Shown one piece after another: positions 6,031-13,927 of a DNA stretch of 39,424 nt. Position numbers and translations under genes: made by a program. Source of the stretch: an uncultured Sphingomonas sp. (lineage in GTDB: Bacteria > Pseudomonadota > Alphaproteobacteria > Sphingomonadales > Sphingomonadaceae); contig NZ_CAJYTI010000004.1 of the NCBI RefSeq assembly GCF_913777625.1, forward strand, positions 1 through 39,424, written 5' to 3'. Position 1 is the first letter of the stretch; each line of letters starts with the position of its first letter. Below the pieces are notes generated by a model, which worked only from the letters and a program-made list of their open reading frames with translations, did no database searches and was not told the origin of the DNA.

Positions 6031-8388
6031 TTACAGCGCCACCACCAGTTGCTTGCCCTCATAGACGACCTCGCGCCCCGGCGTCTCGGCAAGCCCGATG
6101 CCGGTGCCCGGCGCCACGGTGACCACGCGGAAGCGGCGCGTCTTCGCGATGCCGGGATAGCGGCCGTCGCGCGCGCCGATCGTCAGCGTGCCGGCCTTGT
6201 CGTCGAGCAGCAGGTCGATCGTCGCCCGTTCGCCGCGCCGCCAGCCCTGGCCGTCCCCCGCATCGTCATAGAGGGTGAAGTGCCCGTTCGCGCCGCGATA
6301 GACACGCAGCTCGATCGGTCGGGTGGGCGACTGGTCGGCATATTGCACCGGCGATCCGAGCGGCAGGATCGTGCCCGCCGCGACCTGCACCGGGATCTGC
6401 CCGATCGGCGCGGCGACCTGGATCTTCGCGCCACCGGCATGGCGCGTGCCGGTCCAGAAATCGATCCACTCGGTGTCCGCCGGCAGATAGACCGCGCGGG
6501 CGGTGGCGCCCGGCTCGATCACCGGGCTCACCAGCAGATTGCGCCCGAACAGATACTGGTCGCGCAGGTCCTGCGCCTTCGCGTCGTTCGGGAACACCAT
6601 GCCGGCCGGATAGAGGAACGAGGCGCCATGCGCCGTCACCTGCCAGCTCTGCGCATAGAGGAAGGGCAGCAGCCGGTAGCGCAGCGCCACCGCATCGAGC
6701 AGCGGACCGCGCACGGCTTCGGGGAAGCTGTAGACCTCCTTGCCCTCGCCGGTGCCATGGATGCGAAACATCGGATTGAACACGGCGAACTGCAGCCAGC
6801 GGGTGAACAGCTCCTGATAGGCCGGATCCTTCGGGCTGCCGCCGAAGAAGCCGCCAATGTCCGCCGACCAGAAGGGATTGCCGGTCATCGAGAAGTTGAC
6901 GCCTGCCGGAATCTGCTTGGCGAACACGTCCCAGCGTCCGCTCACGTCGCCCGACCAGGTGAACGCGCCGTTGCGCTGCTGCCCCGCCCAGGCCGAGCGG
7001 GTGAGCAGCAGCGGCCGCTTGGCGGGATAGTCCCCCGCCATGCCGTCGCGTACCGCCGTGGTGTGCATCAGCGGATAGGCATTATAGACCAGCGCGCCGG
7101 ACCCGGCCGCGGTGTTCACCGCCGCCATCTCGCCCCATTGGCCACCCAGTTCCGCCTCGCTGCCGTCGAGCCAATAGCCGTCGAACCCGGCCTTACCCAA
7201 CCGGTCCGAAATCTGCCGCCAGTAGAGCGCGCGCGCCTTGGGGGAAAAGGCATCGTACCAGCGCCCTTCGCCGGCCGGGTACACGTTCGGGTAGGTCTGG
7301 GGATAGAGTCCGCCGATCGCATCCAGCGCCTTGGTGTTCTCCAGCCCGACATCGAGCCGCGGCCATACCGAAACGATACTGTGCACCTTCTCCCGGTGCA
7401 GCGTATCGAGCATGCCCCTGGGATCCGGATAGCGGCTCGGGTCCATCTCATGGCTGCCCCAGCGGCCCGCCGGCCAATATTGCCAGTCCTGCACCACGGC
7501 ATCGAGCGGGATGCCGAGGCGGCGATATTCGGCCGCCACCCCCAGCAGCTCGGCCTGCGAGGCATAGCGCTCCTTCGACTGCCACAGCCCCCAGGCCCAG
7601 CGCGGCAGCAGCGAAGCCGCGCCGGTCAGCTGGCGATAGGCGCCGATGACCTGATCGACATCGGGGCCGGCGAACAGGAAATAGTCCACGCCCTCGCCCA
7701 GGCTCGACCGGAACAGCGCCCGGCCTCCCGCCTGCGGCGTATCCACCGCCACCTCCGTCACCGAGGCGTTGTTCCAGAACAGCCCGAAGCCCGCAGGCGA
7801 GACGAGGACCGGCACGCCGACATCGGTGTTCGCCTGCTGGAGCCGCACGGTGGTGCCGCGGTAATCGAGCAGCCCAGCCTGATGCTGGCCGAGGCCGTAT
7901 ACCGCGCGCCCTTCGGGCAGCGTGAAGAGCATGCGCACCGCCCCTTCGGTATCGGGCGTGCCGCCGAGCCTGCGGCGTTCGAGATTGGCCTCGGCGATCA
8001 GCGGCTTGCCATCGGCGCCGAGCAGCGCCACCGCGCCGGTCTTGCGATCGACACTGGCGCGCATCGCCGGGGTGGCGATCAGATAGCGGTCGGCCTGTTC
8101 GTCGAGCGTCCAGCCGACCTTGGCCGGTTCGCCGACCAGCGCGAGATCCGGGGTCCGCTCCGCCCCTTCGCGCAGCATCGTCACGCGGAGGATGCGGTCG
8201 CCCCAGACGGTGACCACCAGCACGCCCTGGCCGGTGCGGAATCGTACGCCGGTATCGTCGCGTGCCAGCAACGCTACCCCAGCGCTCTGCGACTCATGTG
8301 CCGGGACGGCCGACGCAGCAAAACTCGGCGCAATGGCGGCAAGGCACGCTGCGCCGAGCAGCAGGAGCGACTTGGCGTTCACGGACAT
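6031..8388 (-). CDS. Secreted GH31 family alpha-glycosidase
   Basis: A 785-residue glycoside hydrolase of family 31 (retaining alpha-glucosidases and alpha-xylosidases). Visible elements are a signal peptide ending near SFAASA, the N-terminal beta domain with YGLGQHQ, and a TIM barrel with WQYWPAGRWGSHEMDP. The catalytic nucleophile is D408 in WLDGSEAE and the acid/base is D481 in TWSGDVSGRWD. The last ~90 residues form the distal beta domains. The ATG at 8388 follows GGGGGAGAG, which fixes the start. Substrate cannot be set from sequence; plant xyloglucan or alpha-glucan side chains are plausible. A perfect 13-bp palindrome 32 bp upstream suggests repressor control. It stands alone as a transcription unit. 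Confidence 0.93.
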   Translation of the reverse strand: MSVNAKSLLLLGAACLAAIAPSFAASAVPAHESQSAGVALLARDDTGVRFRTGQGVLVVTVWGDRILRVTMLREGAERTPDLALVGEPAKVGWTLDEQADRYLIATPAMRASVDRKTGAVALLGADGKPLIAEANLERRRLGGTPDTEGAVRMLFTLPEGRAVYGLGQHQAGLLDYRGTTVRLQQANTDVGVPVLVSPAGFGLFWNNASVTEVAVDTPQAGGRALFRSSLGEGVDYFLFAGPDVDQVIGAYRQLTGAASLLPRWAWGLWQSKERYASQAELLGVAAEYRRLGIPLDAVVQDWQYWPAGRWGSHEMDPSRYPDPRGMLDTLHREKVHSIVSVWPRLDVGLENTKALDAIGGLYPQTYPNVYPAGEGRWYDAFSPKARALYWRQISDRLGKAGFDGYWLDGSEAELGGQWGEMAAVNTAAGSGALVYNAYPLMHTTAVRDGMAGDYPAKRPLLLTRSAWAGQQRNGAFTWSGDVSGRWDVFAKQIPAGVNFSMTGNPFWSADIGGFFGGSPKDPAYQELFTRWLQFAVFNPMFRIHGTGEGKEVYSFPEAVRGPLLDAVALRYRLLPFLYAQSWQVTAHGASFLYPAGMVFPNDAKAQDLRDQYLFGRNLLVSPVIEPGATARAVYLPADTEWIDFWTGTRHAGGAKIQVAAPIGQIPVQVAAGTILPLGSPVQYADQSPTRPIELRVYRGANGHFTLYDDAGDGQGWRRGERATIDLLLDDKAGTLTIGARDGRYPGIAKTRRFRVVTVAPGTGIGLAETPGREVVYEGKQLVVAL

Positions 8389-8420
8389 TCTCTCCCCCGA
8401 CACGATGATCTGGGGATAAT

Positions 8421-8433
8421 CTTGTCAGACAAG
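8421..8433. promoter_or_regulatory. Perfect 13-bp palindrome, candidate operator of the GH31 gene
   Basis: CTTGTCAGACAAG is a perfect palindrome around one central base, 32 bp before the GH31 start codon and next to a GATTAT box that could be a -10 element on the minus strand. The TTGT...ACAA half-sites resemble operators of FadR-type GntR regulators. That assignment is inference, and no regulator gene lies nearby. Confidence 0.5.
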
Positions 8434-8461
8434 AAAGCGGATGCCTAGCCCTGTCGGGGTA

Positions 8462-8785
8462 TTAGTGGCCGCCGCCTGCCAGCCGCAGCCCGGCGATGCA
8501 GCCGACCAGCCCGAGAATCAGGAGGATGCGGACCATGCTGACCGGCTCGCCGAACCACAGCATGCCGACGATCACCGTGCCCAGCGCGCCGATGCCGCCC
8601 CACACGGCATAGGCGGTGCCGAGCGGCACGGTACGCGACGCCATCTCCAGCAGCGCCATCGACACGGCGATGAAGGCGAGGAAAGCCAGCGTCCAGGGGA
8701 GGTTCCGAAAGCCGTCGGTGAAGCGCATGCAGGTGGTGAACCCCACCTCGCACAGGCCGCCGAGCAGCAGGTAGATCCAGCCCAT
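8462..8785 (-). CDS. Small multidrug resistance family exporter, Gdx/SugE-like
   Basis: A four-helix SMR protein of 107 residues that works as an antiparallel dimer in the inner membrane and exports cations against protons. It aligns best with SugE/Gdx (guanidinium exporters): GLCEV with the essential E13, S42, and the PLGTAYAVWGGIGALG block with Y59 and W62. One difference stands out: position 16, Trp in E. coli SugE, is Phe here. The ATG at 8785 overlaps the upstream acetyltransferase stop (TGATG), so the long upstream open frame is not used. It is the last gene of a three-gene operon. Substrate is uncertain: guanidinium-like or quaternary cations are possible. Confidence 0.9.
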   Translation of the reverse strand: MGWIYLLLGGLCEVGFTTCMRFTDGFRNLPWTLAFLAFIAVSMALLEMASRTVPLGTAYAVWGGIGALGTVIVGMLWFGEPVSMVRILLILGLVGCIAGLRLAGGGH

Positions 8786-9264
8786 CAGCGCCCCGCCAGC
8801 TTGGCGAGCGCATCCCCCGTCACCCGCTGTACCGTCCATTCGTCCATCCCCACAGCCCCCATCGCGCGATAGAAGTCGATCGCCGACTGGTTCCAGTCGA
8901 GCACCGACCATTCGAACCTGGCATAGCCGCGCGTGACGGCGATATCGGCCAAATGCCGGAGAAGCGCCTTGCCGACGCCTGCCCCGCGCGCGGTGGGGGT
9001 GACGTACAGGTCCTCCAGATACATGCCGGGCAGCCCCGTCCAGGTGGAGAAGTTCTGGAAGAACAGCGCGAAGCCGAGCGGCGTTCCTTCCCCGCTCTCC
9101 GCGATCACCGCCTCGGCGGCCGGGCGCGGGCCGAACAGCGCCGCCTCCAGCATCGGCTCGGTCGCGACCACGGCATCGGGCTCCCGCTCATACTCGGCCA
9201 GCTCGCGTACAAAGGCGAGGATCTGGGGGACGTCGCCGGCGGTGGCGAAACGGATGCGGGTCAT
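8785..9264 (-). CDS. GNAT N-acetyltransferase, SSAT/thialysine acetyltransferase-like
   Basis: A 159-residue GNAT enzyme transferring acetyl from acetyl-CoA. Its signature blocks are those of the spermidine/spermine and thialysine acetyltransferase group: LAEYERE near residue 25, YLEDLYVTPTARGAGVGKAL (the acetyl-CoA P-loop is RGAGVGKAL), and WSVLDWNQSAIDFYRAMGA. The likely acceptor is therefore a polyamine or an amino-alkyl compound, but this is family inference. The start at 9264 overlaps the stop of the upstream EamA gene (ATGA), and the stop overlaps the SMR gene (TGATG), so the three products should be made together. Cytoplasmic. Confidence 0.88.
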   Translation of the reverse strand: MTRIRFATAGDVPQILAFVRELAEYEREPDAVVATEPMLEAALFGPRPAAEAVIAESGEGTPLGFALFFQNFSTWTGLPGMYLEDLYVTPTARGAGVGKALLRHLADIAVTRGYARFEWSVLDWNQSAIDFYRAMGAVGMDEWTVQRVTGDALAKLAGR

Positions 9265-10151
9265 GCGGCGGCCTCGGTTTGCGGCGCGGCTGCCACCCGA
9301 CCGCGGATCGCGGCGAGGCAGCCCAGGATGATGAGCAGCGCACCGCCGACCGTCCAGCCGGAGACGCGCTCGTCGAACACGACATAGCCGAGCAGCGCGG
9401 CCCAGACGAAGGCGGTATATTCCACCGGCGCGAGCACCTGCGCCTCGGCATGGGCATAGGCCCAGGCGAGCAGCACGGCGGAGACCGAGCCGACCAGCGC
9501 CGCCCCGAGGATCCACGGCCACAGCGTCACCGCCGGCATCGCCGAGAACCAGGGGGCGCCCGGCAGCATCACCAGCGCCAGCACCAGGCTGGTGAACAGC
9601 GCGACCTCGATCGGATCGGCCACCTGTGCCTGCCGGCGCAGCAGGATCAGGCTGCCGGCATAGAGGATCGAGGCGACGAACACCGCGATCGAGCCGAGCA
9701 CGACGTCGGTCGAGGCATGGGCCTGCGCCTGCCCTGCGGCGATAGCGAGCACGCCCAGGCTGGCGATCAGCGATCCGCCGATCGCGGCGCGGCGGATCTT
9801 CTCGCCCAGGAAGGCGGCGGCGAGGAACATCGCGATCAGCGGCGCGAGGAAGGTGAGCGCAATCCCCTGCGCCATCGTCACCCGGGCGAGGCCCCAGAAG
9901 AACAGCACCACCGAACTGCCCGCGAGCACGCCGCGCGCGAAATGGAGCTTCAGCGCTGCGCGGCTAGGCCAGGGCGTCCGGCGCAGGAGGAAGATCGGAC
10001 CCAGCAGCACGATCGCGCCGACCGAGCGCCACAGCACCGCGCTATAGGCGCCATGCGCGATCGACATGCCCTTCATCACCGCGTCCATCACCGAATAATT
10101 GGCGATTCCCAATGCGGCGACGAAGAAGGCAGTGCGAGGCGAACGAGGCAT
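9261..10151 (-). CDS. EamA/DMT-superfamily transporter
   Basis: A 296-residue inner-membrane protein with about ten hydrophobic helices in two repeated EamA halves. The halves begin near TAFFVAALGIANYSVMD and VVLGSIAVFVASILYAG. Family members export amino acids, nucleosides or other metabolites. The ATG at 10151 is chosen because the preceding 33 residues of open frame are repeat-derived and hydrophilic. First gene of the operon with the SSAT-like acetyltransferase (ATGA overlap) and the SMR exporter. A second EamA protein, at 29513-30427, is not closely similar by eye. Substrate unknown. Confidence 0.9.
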   Translation of the reverse strand: MPRSPRTAFFVAALGIANYSVMDAVMKGMSIAHGAYSAVLWRSVGAIVLLGPIFLLRRTPWPSRAALKLHFARGVLAGSSVVLFFWGLARVTMAQGIALTFLAPLIAMFLAAAFLGEKIRRAAIGGSLIASLGVLAIAAGQAQAHASTDVVLGSIAVFVASILYAGSLILLRRQAQVADPIEVALFTSLVLALVMLPGAPWFSAMPAVTLWPWILGAALVGSVSAVLLAWAYAHAEAQVLAPVEYTAFVWAALLGYVVFDERVSGWTVGGALLIILGCLAAIRGRVAAAPQTEAAA

Positions 10152-10269
10152 GGAGCGCCGGGTAGCGGGGTTTTGCCGCCCTATAAACCCTCTCCCCACC
10201 GGGAAGAGGAAGGGGCCCGCCGCCCACCCTTTCCAAGCTTCGCTAGGCACCGCGCTGCCAAGCTACGCT

Positions 10270-10293
10270 ATCCTCTCCGTTGAAGGAGAGGAT
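10270..10293 (-). terminator. Stem-loop right after phhA, possible terminator or repeat remnant
   Basis: ATCCTCTCC (10270-10278) and GGAGAGGAT (10285-10293) form a perfect 9-bp stem with a 6-nt loop directly after the phhA stop. There is no T-run on the minus strand, so Rho-independent termination is doubtful. A similar CCTCTCC/GGAAGAGG motif lies at about 10189-10216, so this may be part of a dispersed palindromic repeat between phhA and the EamA gene. Confidence 0.45.
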
Positions 10294-11166
10294 TCACGGC
10301 GCCGCTTTCCCCTCCGCATAATCCTGCGTGCCCCGTGTGATCACGTCGTCCCCCGGCAGGATCGCTGCGATCGGGATGTCCGGCTGCGCCAGGATCTCCG
10401 CATAGAGCGGCGCGAAGTCGGTATCCACCGTCTCGCGCAGCAGCACCTCGAAGCTAGGGATCACGAAATAATTCTGCTGGAAATCGTCGATGCGATAGTC
10501 GGTGCGCATCACCCGCTTCATGTCGAAGCGGATGCGATTGGGGCTGTCGCTGTCCAGCGCGAACAGGCTTTCGGCGGAGCTGGAAACGATGCCCGAGCCG
10601 TAGATGCGCAGCCCTTCGGCCTCTTCGACCAGCCCGAACTCCACCGTGTACCAGTAGAGCCGGCCGAGCTGCTTGAGCGCCCCCAGCTCCAGCGCGCGCA
10701 TGCCGCCGCGGCCATAGGCCTCGAGATAATCGGCGAACGCCGGATCCGCGAGCATCGGCACATGGCCGAACACGTCGTGGAACACGTCCGGCTCCTGGAT
10801 ATAGTCGAGCTGGTCGGGCCGGCGGATGAAATTGCCCGCGACGAAGCGCCGGTTCGCCATGTGATCGAAGAACACCTCGTCCGGCACCAGCCCCGGCACC
10901 GCGACGACCTGCCAGCCGGTGAGCTTGTGCAGCCGCTCGGACAATTCCTCGAAATTGGGGATGCCCGAGTCCGAGAGCCGCAGCGCCTCGAGCCCTTTCA
11001 GATAGGCCGAGGAAGCGCGGCCCGGCAGCAGCTTCGCCTGCCGCGCGAACAAGCGGTCCCAGGTCGCATGTTCCTCGGGCGTGTAGGCTGCCCAGTCCTG
11101 TGGGATCGTCCAGTCGGCCGCCGCGCCTTCGGGCGGACGGTCCAGCACATGCGTTTCCTTATTCAT
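10294..11166 (-). CDS. phhA: Phenylalanine 4-monooxygenase
   Basis: Converts phenylalanine to tyrosine with a tetrahydropterin cofactor and non-haem iron in the cytoplasm; it opens phenylalanine degradation. The 290-residue size fits bacterial single-domain enzymes. The iron facial triad is visible: H130 and H135 in HDVFGHVP and E176 in YWYTVEFGL. The start at 11166 (MNKETHVLDRP) is preferred to an upstream in-frame codon because the extra 24 residues are not conserved-looking and overlap the divergent promoter. No pterin-recycling gene (phhB) or homogentisate gene lies next to it. It is divergent from an alpha/beta hydrolase gene across 70 bp. Confidence 0.96.
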   Translation of the reverse strand: MNKETHVLDRPPEGAAADWTIPQDWAAYTPEEHATWDRLFARQAKLLPGRASSAYLKGLEALRLSDSGIPNFEELSERLHKLTGWQVVAVPGLVPDEVFFDHMANRRFVAGNFIRRPDQLDYIQEPDVFHDVFGHVPMLADPAFADYLEAYGRGGMRALELGALKQLGRLYWYTVEFGLVEEAEGLRIYGSGIVSSSAESLFALDSDSPNRIRFDMKRVMRTDYRIDDFQQNYFVIPSFEVLLRETVDTDFAPLYAEILAQPDIPIAAILPGDDVITRGTQDYAEGKAAP

Positions 11167-11236
11167 GGTACGGATATAGCATCGTAGCAAATGCAACGAA
11201 ACGGCGGGAAATCCCGCGTCGAGAAGGAAGCGCGAC
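11167..11236. promoter_or_regulatory. Divergent promoter region between phhA and the hydrolase gene
   Basis: A 70-bp gap that must hold the promoters for both genes. It contains the quasi-palindrome GCGGGA-aa-TCCCGC (11204-11217), about 20 bp before the hydrolase start, and an imperfect CGTAGC-aaat-GCAACG element (11183-11198). Either could bind a regulator. No clear -35/-10 pair can be assigned with confidence. Confidence 0.4.
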
Positions 11237-11965
11237 ATGGCCCCGGCCTGGCCCGTACCGAACAGCCATCGCGATCCTCCGCCCCGACTGGCAATGCTCG
11301 CGGAGTTGCCGCGCGCCTTCTACGGACTGGCCGAACTCGCTGCGCGCTGGCGCGGCCTGGGGGACGAGCCGCGCGGAGACGGCCATCCGGTGCTCGCGCT
11401 GCCCGGGCTGTTCAACGCCGATCGCTCGCTCGCCGTGCTCCGTCGTCATCTTCGCCGGCTGGGCTATCGCGCCCATGGCTGGGGCCTGGGCCGCAACCTG
11501 GGCGCACGCACGATCGGCGTAGAAGGCGAACGGCTGATGGCGCGCATCAGCGAGCTTCACCAGAGAACGGGCGAACCCGTCACGCTGGTCGGCGTGTCGC
11601 TCGGCGGGATCATGGCGCGCGTCGCGGCGCATCGCCATCCCGAGCTGGTGCGCGGCGTGATCACGATCAGTTCGCCCTTTGCCGGCCCGCCCAGCGCCAC
11701 CAATGTCTGGCGTCCGTTCCAATGGCTGAGCGGCGAACGGATCGACGATCCCGCGCTGCTGGAACAGCTGGCCGAGGCAGCAGCGCCGCTATCGGTGCCG
11801 GCCACCGCGATCTGGAGCTGCAGCGACGGGCTGGTCAACGGCCTGAACTGCCGCACCAGCGCTTGCCGCGCGGTGGAAGTGCGCAGCAGCCACCTCTGGG
11901 TGCAGATGCGGGCCGAGGTGCTCTCGGCCGTGGCCCGGGCGCTGGCCGAGCGGCGCGCGGCTTAG
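11237..11965 (+). CDS. Alpha/beta hydrolase, lipase-like
   Basis: A 242-residue alpha/beta-hydrolase-fold protein. The nucleophile elbow is GVSLGG with S121. The acid is probably D197 (SCSDGLVN) and the base H219 (RSSHLWVQ), so the triad order is normal. PVLALPGLFN (residues 51-60) forms the oxyanion-loop strand. No signal peptide is seen, so it is probably cytoplasmic or membrane-associated. The pattern (short cap, SSPFAGPP after strand 6) resembles triacylglycerol-lipase-like esterases. The ATG at 11237 has AGAAGGA upstream. Its stop overlaps that of the converging nuclease gene by four bases (TTAG). Substrate unknown. Confidence 0.85.
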   Translation: MAPAWPVPNSHRDPPPRLAMLAELPRAFYGLAELAARWRGLGDEPRGDGHPVLALPGLFNADRSLAVLRRHLRRLGYRAHGWGLGRNLGARTIGVEGERLMARISELHQRTGEPVTLVGVSLGGIMARVAAHRHPELVRGVITISSPFAGPPSATNVWRPFQWLSGERIDDPALLEQLAEAAAPLSVPATAIWSCSDGLVNGLNCRTSACRAVEVRSSHLWVQMRAEVLSAVARALAERRAA

Positions 11966-12807
11966 CCGAGCGCCTCGTCGAGCAGCTTCGCCAGCCGCAG
12001 CCCGCCGCGCACCACCTGCTGACGGGCGACCGGCACCAGCTTCGCGATCGTCGCCTCATCGAGATGCGCGGGATGCTCGCCCGCGGTGCAGACGGCCGCT
12101 CCGGCCGCGCTCGGATAGACCATATCGCGCGCGACCTGCCAGCTTTCACGGCTCCAGTCGGCGACGCTGCCCCCCCACACCGCGCTGCGCTCGTCGGCGG
12201 TGTAGACGCGCACCGGCGAGGGCGGCTGCGAGATGGCGCGCTCGGCGAGATAGCCGTCCCACACCGAATGGAGGTTGAGCCTGGCGCTGGTGAAGGCGCC
12301 ATAGTTGGTCTTCACCTGGTTGCCGCCGAGGTCGCTGTGATCGCCGGCATGGAGCGGCTGGTGCAGATCACCGACGAAATGGACGAGGAACACCAGCGCC
12401 ATCACCCGCTCGCGCACCGGCACCTTGGGGTCCTTGAGCAGCTTCACGTCGCGCTCGATCTGCGCCGACACGCAATTGCCGTCGCGGCACGGCGGCTTGA
12501 GGTCGAACGGCTTGCAGATGTCGATATTCTGATAGTGCCACGAATAGGCATAGCTGAAGCGCGGCCCCAACGTCTTGACGCAATCCGCCCACACCGCCGC
12601 CTGCTCGATGGTGTTCGCCGGGCAGGTCGGCGTCTCGAGCAGCGCCTGGCGCTTGAGCAACGCGTCGATCTTCGCGCGGACCTGGGGCGTCACGTTGCGA
12701 TAGGCAATCGCGCCCACCGTTTCATGGCCATATTCCCAATAGGCGGAAGCGGGCGAAGCGGCGGCAAAGCCGACCAGCGCGGCGAGCAGGAGGAGAACGC
12801 GACTCAT
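11962..12807 (-). CDS. Secreted S1/P1-type nuclease
   Basis: A zinc-dependent single-strand nuclease or 3'-nucleotidase family protein of 281 residues with a signal peptide (VLLLLAALVGFAAASPASA). The family metal ligands are seen: the N-terminal Trp region YWEYGHE, the conserved HF-x-GD-x-H-Q-P-L-H block (HFVGDLHQPLHAGD), and GGNQV and LHSVWDG. In P1 nuclease the mature N-terminal Trp itself binds zinc; here a Tyr precedes the Trp, so cleavage after the Tyr would be needed to reproduce that. Four cysteines may form disulfides, consistent with the periplasm. It follows the isoaspartyl peptidase gene by 39 bp and is probably co-transcribed with it. Confidence 0.92.
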   Translation of the reverse strand: MSRVLLLLAALVGFAAASPASAYWEYGHETVGAIAYRNVTPQVRAKIDALLKRQALLETPTCPANTIEQAAVWADCVKTLGPRFSYAYSWHYQNIDICKPFDLKPPCRDGNCVSAQIERDVKLLKDPKVPVRERVMALVFLVHFVGDLHQPLHAGDHSDLGGNQVKTNYGAFTSARLNLHSVWDGYLAERAISQPPSPVRVYTADERSAVWGGSVADWSRESWQVARDMVYPSAAGAAVCTAGEHPAHLDEATIAKLVPVARQQVVRGGLRLAKLLDEALG

Positions 12808-12846
12808 GCTCGCCCCCTAGGACCGTGCAACTTCGCGTTCAATGGG

Positions 12847-13791
12847 TTAGCGCTGGTCCTCGTAGATCGCGACCAGCCGCGCGCCACCCGACGACACCTT
12901 ACCCCGATACATGCCGGGCGTGGTGAAGCACCAGTCGAGCTCCCCCGAGGGGGCCGCGAGGATCACGCCGCCGACACCGCCCATCGCCTTCACGTCGGCC
13001 ATCACCACCGCGGCAGCCTCACCCGCAGTCTCGCCCAAGAAGCGCATCCGCGCGCAGATCTCGTGGGTCACGCCTTCGCGGATGAAGAACTCGCCCGAGC
13101 CGGTGGCGGAGACCGCGCAGGCGCGATCATCGGCATAGGTGCCCGCGCCGATCAGCGGCGAATCGCCCACCCGGCCCCAGCGCTTGCCGGTCAGCCCGCC
13201 AGTCGAGGTTGCCGCCGCGACATGGCCGTGCACGTCCATCGCCACCGCGCCGACGGTGCCGTACTTCATGTCGACATCGAAGCCGCCGCGCGCGCTATCC
13301 GCCTTCATCCAGTCGAGCTGCTGGCGGCGCTCTTCGGTGCCGAACCATGCATTGTCGACCTGCTCCAGACCTTGTTGGCGAGAGAATTGATCCGCGCCCT
13401 CGCCGGCGAGCAGCACATGGACGCTGTTCTCCATCACCGCCTTCGCCAGCGCGACCGGGTGGCGCGTGGTCGTCGATCCCGCGACCGCGCCGGCCGCCCG
13501 GGTGCTGCCGTCCATGATCGCCGCATCCAACGTGTGGCCGCCCTCCCAGGTAAACACCGATCCGCGTCCGGCGTTGAAGTGGGGATCGTCCTCCAGCACC
13601 TGGACGGCCGCCTGCACGGCCTCCACCGCCGAGCCGCCCGCCTCCAGCACAGCCGCACCGGCGTCGAGCGCCGCGTTCAGCCCGGCAAAGGCGCCCGCCT
13701 CCTGCGCCTCGGCGAGTTCGCCGCGCCGCATGCTGCCGGCGCCGCCGTGAATCGCCAGCGTCCAGCGGGGCTTGGGAGTTTCGGTCGTCAT
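12847..13791 (-). CDS. Isoaspartyl peptidase/L-asparaginase (Ntn hydrolase)
   Basis: A plant-type asparaginase of 314 residues that removes isoaspartyl residues from peptides and hydrolyses asparagine. As an Ntn hydrolase it is expected to self-cleave before the catalytic Thr, visible as T179 in [11 protein letters not shown]. Other family blocks are IHGGAG (15-20), [10 protein letters not shown] (71-80), LDAAIMDG, and GAGTYAD and SGEFFIR in the beta subunit. No signal peptide is seen with the ATG at 13791; the preceding 27 residues of open frame are rejected because they overlap the promoter shared with ispG. Divergent from ispG. Confidence 0.94.
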   Translation of the reverse strand: MTTETPKPRWTLAIHGGAGSMRRGELAEAQEAGAFAGLNAALDAGAAVLEAGGSAVEAVQAAVQVLEDDPHFNAGRGSVFTWEGGHTLDAAIMDGSTRAAGAVAGSTTTRHPVALAKAVMENSVHVLLAGEGADQFSRQQGLEQVDNAWFGTEERRQQLDWMKADSARGGFDVDMKYGTVGAVAMDVHGHVAAATSTGGLTGKRWGRVGDSPLIGAGTYADDRACAVSATGSGEFFIREGVTHEICARMRFLGETAGEAAAVVMADVKAMGGVGGVILAAPSGELDWCFTTPGMYRGKVSSGGARLVAIYEDQR

Positions 13792-13927
13792 CGCGCAGGC
13801 TCCGGATACAGTCGGGATCTTGCGCGCGTCCCTAGCAGATCGGGCGACCCGTCCAAGCCATCGCCGCGCCAAATACCGGCATGCATCCCCGCTAGCCGCC
13901 GCGCTGCGAAGCGCCTATATGCGCCCC

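Noticed and set aside
6022..8448. 808-codon plus-strand open frame antisense to GH31
   Set aside because: Shadow of the glycosidase gene, whose catalytic motifs are intact on the minus strand.
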